Origin: Psychromarinibacter halotolerans
GTDB lineage: Bacteria > Pseudomonadota > Alphaproteobacteria > Rhodobacterales > Rhodobacteraceae
Assembly: GCF_029168315.1 (NCBI RefSeq)
Contig: NZ_JARGYD010000013.1
Coordinates: 5,215 to 69,214, forward strand
Direction: 5' to 3'
DNA length: 64,000 nucleotides
Part shown: positions 60,885 through 64,000 of the stretch, in pieces
Layout of the letters: each line of letters starts with the position of its first letter
Position numbering within the stretch: the first letter of the stretch is position 1
Notes under the pieces: model-generated
Database searches by the model: none
The model's input: only the letters and a program-made list of their open reading frames with translations
Told to the model about the DNA's origin: nothing
Translations under genes and position numbers: made by a program

Positions 60885-60904
60885 CCGGACCGCGCCGGGT
60901 CCGG
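60885..60904. other. Hairpin after the GFA remnant
   Basis: CCGGACC (60885-60891) pairs with GGTCCGG (60898-60904) over a short loop. It lies between the remnant and the convergent small pilin-like gene and may act as a weak bidirectional stop; there is no T tract. Confidence 0.4.
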
Positions 60905-60944
60905 CGCGTATCCCTTGTGTTCGGTGCGTGGCGCCGAGCCAAGA

Positions 60945-61130
60945 TCAGTAGGTCGTCTTGACCCCTTGGCTCGACATGTGGCCACCAATGCGCTCGCCAT
61001 AGTCGTGGGTGTCGTTACCGATCCATCCGAAAGCCGAAATGCAAAGGCCGACGATAGCTGCGGTGATAACGACCCAGTCGACAGTCACGGCGCCGTCTTC
61101 GTCGCGGATAAATTCAAGGATCTGAGTCAT
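60945..61130 (-). CDS. Small Flp/TadE-like pilin-like protein
   Basis: This 61-residue protein begins MTQILEFIRDEDG and then AVTVDWVVITAAIVGL, a prepilin-like junction with Asp at +5 followed by one hydrophobic helix and a short polar tail (YGERIGGHMSS). It resembles the small pilin-like proteins of Rhodobacteraceae and shares the (E/D)xG junction with the pilin-like genes at 14.5-23 kb. It is monocistronic. The start at 61130 is used; an upstream in-frame ATG gives four extra residues. Confidence 0.75.
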   Translation of the reverse strand: MTQILEFIRDEDGAVTVDWVVITAAIVGLCISAFGWIGNDTHDYGERIGGHMSSQGVKTTY

Positions 61131-61225
61131 GGGCACACTCACTTGGAAGGTCTGCCGATGTTTTGATGCCAGAATGTGTCCTGATTGGGGAACGCGACGT
61201 CAATTTATGCGGCCCGAAAGGTCCG

Positions 61226-62014
61226 TCACCCGTTGCGGATCGTGTCCGAGAACGTCTCGAAAATCCGCTCGTTCGCGCAGATGACTTCGCCGTCCTCCAG
61301 CATGTTTCCGTCCTTGGCGATCGCCTGAACGAATCCCCCCGCCTCGCGCACGATGACCACACCGGCGGCCATGTCCCACGCGTTGATGCCGCGTTCCCAG
61401 TAGCCGTCAAGCCGGCCTGCGGCGACATAGGCCATGTCCAGCGCGGCAGCGCCCCAGCGGCGCACGCCTGCACAGACCGGCAGCAGACGGCCAAGATCGC
61501 GCATCACGGAAGGCAGTTCGCCGCGGCCGCCGAACGGCAGGCCGGTGGCGAAGATCGACTCGATCATGCGGTGGCGTCCGGACACCCGCAGGCGGCTTTC
61601 GTTCATCCATGCACCGGCGCCTTTTTCGGCCCAGTACAGTTCGTCCTTGGCCGCGTCGAAGATCACGCCAGCGACGATTTCTCCCTTGTGTTCCAAGGCG
61701 ATGGACACAGCCCAGTGGGGCAGCCCGTGCAGGAAGTTCGTGGTGCCGTCCAGCGGGTCGACGATCCAGCGGCGGGTCGGGTCGGCGCCCTCCTCCGGCT
61801 TGCTCTCTTCGCCCAGCCAGCCATAGTTCGGACGGGCCGACATAAGCTCGTCGCGGATGATCTTCTCGGCGGCGATGTCGGCACGGCTGACGAAGTCTCC
61901 CGCACCCTTCATCGAGACCTGCAGGTTCTCGACTTCGCGGAAGTCCTTCACCAGGCTGCGTCCCGCCTTGCGCGCGGCCTTGATCATCAGGTTGATATTG
62001 GCGCTGCCCTGCAT
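61226..62014 (-). CDS. suhB: Inositol monophosphatase family protein SuhB
   Basis: This 262-residue Mg-dependent phosphatase has the metal-binding motifs GEESKPEEG, DPLDGTTNFLHGLP and WDMAAGVVIVREAGG. It hydrolyses inositol-1-phosphate or related substrates; SuhB proteins also take part in ribosomal RNA transcription. AAGGAGCC precedes the ATG at 62014; the longer frame is unlikely. Length is normal. Confidence 0.94.
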   Translation of the reverse strand: MQGSANINLMIKAARKAGRSLVKDFREVENLQVSMKGAGDFVSRADIAAEKIIRDELMSARPNYGWLGEESKPEEGADPTRRWIVDPLDGTTNFLHGLPHWAVSIALEHKGEIVAGVIFDAAKDELYWAEKGAGAWMNESRLRVSGRHRMIESIFATGLPFGGRGELPSVMRDLGRLLPVCAGVRRWGAAALDMAYVAAGRLDGYWERGINAWDMAAGVVIVREAGGFVQAIAKDGNMLEDGEVICANERIFETFSDTIRNG

Positions 62015-62285
62015 GTTGTCCGGCTCCTTGAAGGTCAGGCCGCGACATAGGCCAGCGGCGCGGCGATGTGAAGGGCGCACGCACACAGGATGCGGCAGGA
62101 ATGTGGCAAGCCGGGCGGTTAGTGGCGTTTACTTAACATTGGAACGGTACACCTGATGCACGCGGATCGCGGGGTCCAAGGCCAAAAGCCCCCGGATCGG
62201 GCCGCGAATCCATGCGTCTCGCCCCCGTTCAGATACCCCGGACGCGCGACGCAGCGGCCAAAGGCCACCACACCGCCGGATTGTT

Positions 62286-63221
62286 TCAGGTCTGCGGGAC
62301 CGGGATCGCCGGCGGGTCCCCGCGTTGCAGCCGAACCGGCACCGTGCGGGCCAGTTTCAGCAGGTGCGCCATGAACGGACGCGCCGTATCCTCGGCCCGC
62401 GTCGCGGCGTACAGGCGACGGGTCAGCCCCGTCTCGGTGATCGGCCGGGTGACATAGTCGGAATGGTAGCGCACCTCGCGCACCACCCAGTCCGGCAGCA
62501 CCGCGACACCGCGGTTCGACGCGACCAGGAGCAGGATCACCGCCGTCAGTTCCACCTGCCGCACGGCGCGGGGTTCCACCTTGGCCGGAGTCAGAAGCTG
62601 GCTGAACACGTCAAGACGCGGCCGGTCCACCGGATAGGTGATCAGCGTCTCGCCGCGGAAATCCTCGGCCTCGACAAAGGTCTTCTGTGCCAGCGGGTGC
62701 TGCGCCGACGCGACGAACACCGGCTCGTAGTCGAACAGCGGCGTGAAATCGACGTCGCTGATGGTTTCCGGGTCGGACGATACGACAAGGTCCACCTCTT
62801 CGCGCTTCAGCGCCGGCAGGGCGTCGAAGGCCAGCCCCGGACGAATGTCGACATCCACATCGGGCCAAGCCTGCCGGAATTGCTCCAGCACCGGGAACAG
62901 CCATTCGAAACAGGCGTGGCATTCGATGGCGATGTGCAGACGGCCCGCGCGCCCGGTCTCCAGCGCGTGAAACTCGTCTTCCAGCGCCTCGACCTCGGGC
63001 AGGATGCGCTCGGCCAGCCGCAACAGCTTGATCCCGGCGGGGGAAAGCCGTAGCGGCTTGGTGCGGCGCACGAACAGCTCGACCCCCGCCTGCTCCTCCA
63101 GCCCCTTCACCTGATGCGACAGGGCGGATTGCGTGATGTTCATCAACTCGGCCGCGCGGGCCAGTCCGCCCGCCTCGTGGATCGCCTTGATGGTGCGCAG
63201 GTGCCGGAATTCGAGATGCAA
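62286..63221 (-). CDS. metR: LysR family regulator, probable MetR
   Basis: This 311-residue LysR regulator has the N-terminal helix-turn-helix (AAELMNITQSALSHQVKGLE) and the effector domain (about 95-295) with EVDLVVSSDPE. It is divergent from metF, with a TCATAA-N12-TTATGA inverted repeat in the gap, the arrangement of MetR, the homocysteine-responsive activator. A TTG at 63221 is the best start, as no ATG or GTG lies close to the helix-turn-helix. Confidence 0.88.
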   Translation of the reverse strand: MHLEFRHLRTIKAIHEAGGLARAAELMNITQSALSHQVKGLEEQAGVELFVRRTKPLRLSPAGIKLLRLAERILPEVEALEDEFHALETGRAGRLHIAIECHACFEWLFPVLEQFRQAWPDVDVDIRPGLAFDALPALKREEVDLVVSSDPETISDVDFTPLFDYEPVFVASAQHPLAQKTFVEAEDFRGETLITYPVDRPRLDVFSQLLTPAKVEPRAVRQVELTAVILLLVASNRGVAVLPDWVVREVRYHSDYVTRPITETGLTRRLYAATRAEDTARPFMAHLLKLARTVPVRLQRGDPPAIPVPQT

Positions 63222-63234
63222 ACTATCGCTCCGC

Positions 63235-63258
63235 TCATAACCTTCTTGAGGATTATGA
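63235..63258. promoter_or_regulatory. Putative MetR operator between metR and metF
   Basis: TCATAA (63235-63240) and TTATGA (63253-63258) are perfectly inverted and 12 bp apart, a spacing suited to a LysR dimer. It lies 60 bp before the metF start and 14 bp before the metR start, fitting activation of metF and autorepression of metR. Confidence 0.6.
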
Positions 63259-63318
63259 ATTTGTCTCACATCCGCCGAACTCATACAACTGTGCTTGTAC
63301 CGATCACAGGATTTCACC

Positions 63319-64000
63319 ATGTCTGCGCCGCGTCTCTCTTTCGAATTCTTCCCGCCCCAGTCGCTTGAGGCGTCTTTCCGCCTTTGGGACACCGTCCGCA
63401 CGCTGGCACCGCTGGGGCCGGAATTCGTGTCCGTGACCTACGGCGCCGGGGGCACCACCCGTGACCTCACCCATGACGCCGTGAAGACGATCCACGCCAA
63501 TTACGGCCTGAACGTCGCCGCCCACCTGACCTGCGTGGAAGCGACGAAAGCCGAAACGCTGGAGATCTGCGACCGCTACGCCGAAGCCGGCGTGACCGAG
63601 ATCGTGGCGCTCCGGGGCGATCCGCCGAAGGGCGCCGGCGCCTTCACGCCGCACCCCGACGGCTTTGCCGACAGCTGCGAGCTGATCTCGGCGCTGGCCG
63701 ACACCGGCAAGTTCAAGATCCGCGTGGGCGCCTACCCGGACCCGCACCCCGAGGCCGCCTCGGACACCGCCGACATCGACTGGCTGAAGCGCAAGATCGA
63801 CGCGGGCGCGACCTCTGCCATCACGCAGTTCTTCTTCGAGGCGGACACCTTCTTCCGCTTCCGTGACCGCTGCGCCGCCGCCGGGATCGACGCCCAGATC
63901 ATTCCGGGCATCCTGCCGGTCGAGAACTGGAAAGGCATCAAGCGGTTCGCCGATCGGTGCGGCGCGAACGTGCCCCAGTGGGTGATCGAAGCCTTCGAAA
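63319..64000 (+). CDS. metF: 5,10-methylenetetrahydrofolate reductase MetF (partial)
   Basis: MetF reduces methylenetetrahydrofolate to methyltetrahydrofolate for methionine synthesis. The first 227 residues are present and the gene continues beyond the window. SFEFFPPQS at the N-terminus, SVTYGAGGTTRD, AHLTCVEATK and ALRGDPPKG are all conserved FAD/folate-site segments. It is divergent from metR. Confidence 0.95.
   Translation, partial: MSAPRLSFEFFPPQSLEASFRLWDTVRTLAPLGPEFVSVTYGAGGTTRDLTHDAVKTIHANYGLNVAAHLTCVEATKAETLEICDRYAEAGVTEIVALRGDPPKGAGAFTPHPDGFADSCELISALADTGKFKIRVGAYPDPHPEAASDTADIDWLKRKIDAGATSAITQFFFEADTFFRFRDRCAAAGIDAQIIPGILPVENWKGIKRFADRCGANVPQWVIEAFE

Overview
The window is a 64 kb stretch of chromosome from a GC-rich alphaproteobacterium. 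It is almost certainly a member of the Rhodobacteraceae (roseobacter/Paracoccus/Rhodobacter group). The supporting evidence is the nrdR-ribD pair, a PhaR/phasin/PhaC/PhaZ polyhydroxyalkanoate cluster with PhaR-type CTGC-N3-GCAG operators, a Rhodobacter-type PmtA beside pssA and psd, an Lrp-type putR facing putA, GANTC (CcrM) sites, and dispersed palindromic intergenic repeats. No phage, insertion sequence or CRISPR array was seen. Most genes are ordinary chromosomal ones packed into short, overlapping operons.

Layout. 0-5 kb: the end of cobS, a small secreted protein and cobT (aerobic cobalamin cobaltochelatase), then an Xaa-Pro aminopeptidase and a DUF427 protein. 5-10 kb: nrdR-ribD, an exostosin-like glycosyltransferase with YjbQ, an SDR, a DCC-type thiol protein and a HlyU-family protein. 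10-14.5 kb: rpoD and dnaG, with a dense GANTC cluster upstream of rpoD. 14.5-23 kb: two sets of TadE/TadG-like pilin-like genes on either side of glutamate dehydrogenase. 23-29 kb: phaR, two phasins, phaC and the divergent phaZ. 29-34.5 kb: two alpha/beta hydrolases (one lacking its nucleophile serine), a VOC protein, an M15-like protein, thrS and a lower-GC orphan gene. 34.6-38.6 kb: an ECF sigma factor (SigF-like) and its NrsF anti-sigma factor, divergent from a bufferin operon (DUF2282 precursor, DUF692/MNIO, DUF2063, DoxX). 39-41 kb: an ArsC/Spx-like protein, a cold-shock protein and thyX. 41.5-43.8 kb: a TbpB-like lipoprotein with a Slam-type outer-membrane translocon. 43.8-49 kb: two DUF1194 proteins, gloA, and pmtA-pssA-psd (phosphatidylcholine synthesis). 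49-54 kb: a dehalogenase, a hydrolase, threonine dehydratase, and pobA-pcaD (4-hydroxybenzoate catabolism). 54-64 kb: an L,D-transpeptidase, tRNA-Leu(UAA), putR/putA, rhomboid, a 5'-truncated GFA remnant, a small pilin-like protein, suhB, and metR facing metF, which runs off the window end.

The most noteworthy systems are: (i) the SigF/NrsF-controlled bufferin (copper-binding RiPP) operon, where near-identical GTAAC-N16/17-CGAAT promoter elements lie upstream of both the sigma gene and the precursor gene; (ii) seven proteins sharing an (E/D)xG prepilin-like N-terminus with no Tad secretion machinery nearby, including two tandem paralogues with Asn-rich, beta-helix-like ectodomains and a von Willebrand factor A protein with a tyrosine-rich insertion; and (iii) a paired lipoprotein and Slam (type XI secretion) module. 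All functional assignments come from reading motifs and translated sequence; no database search was run.
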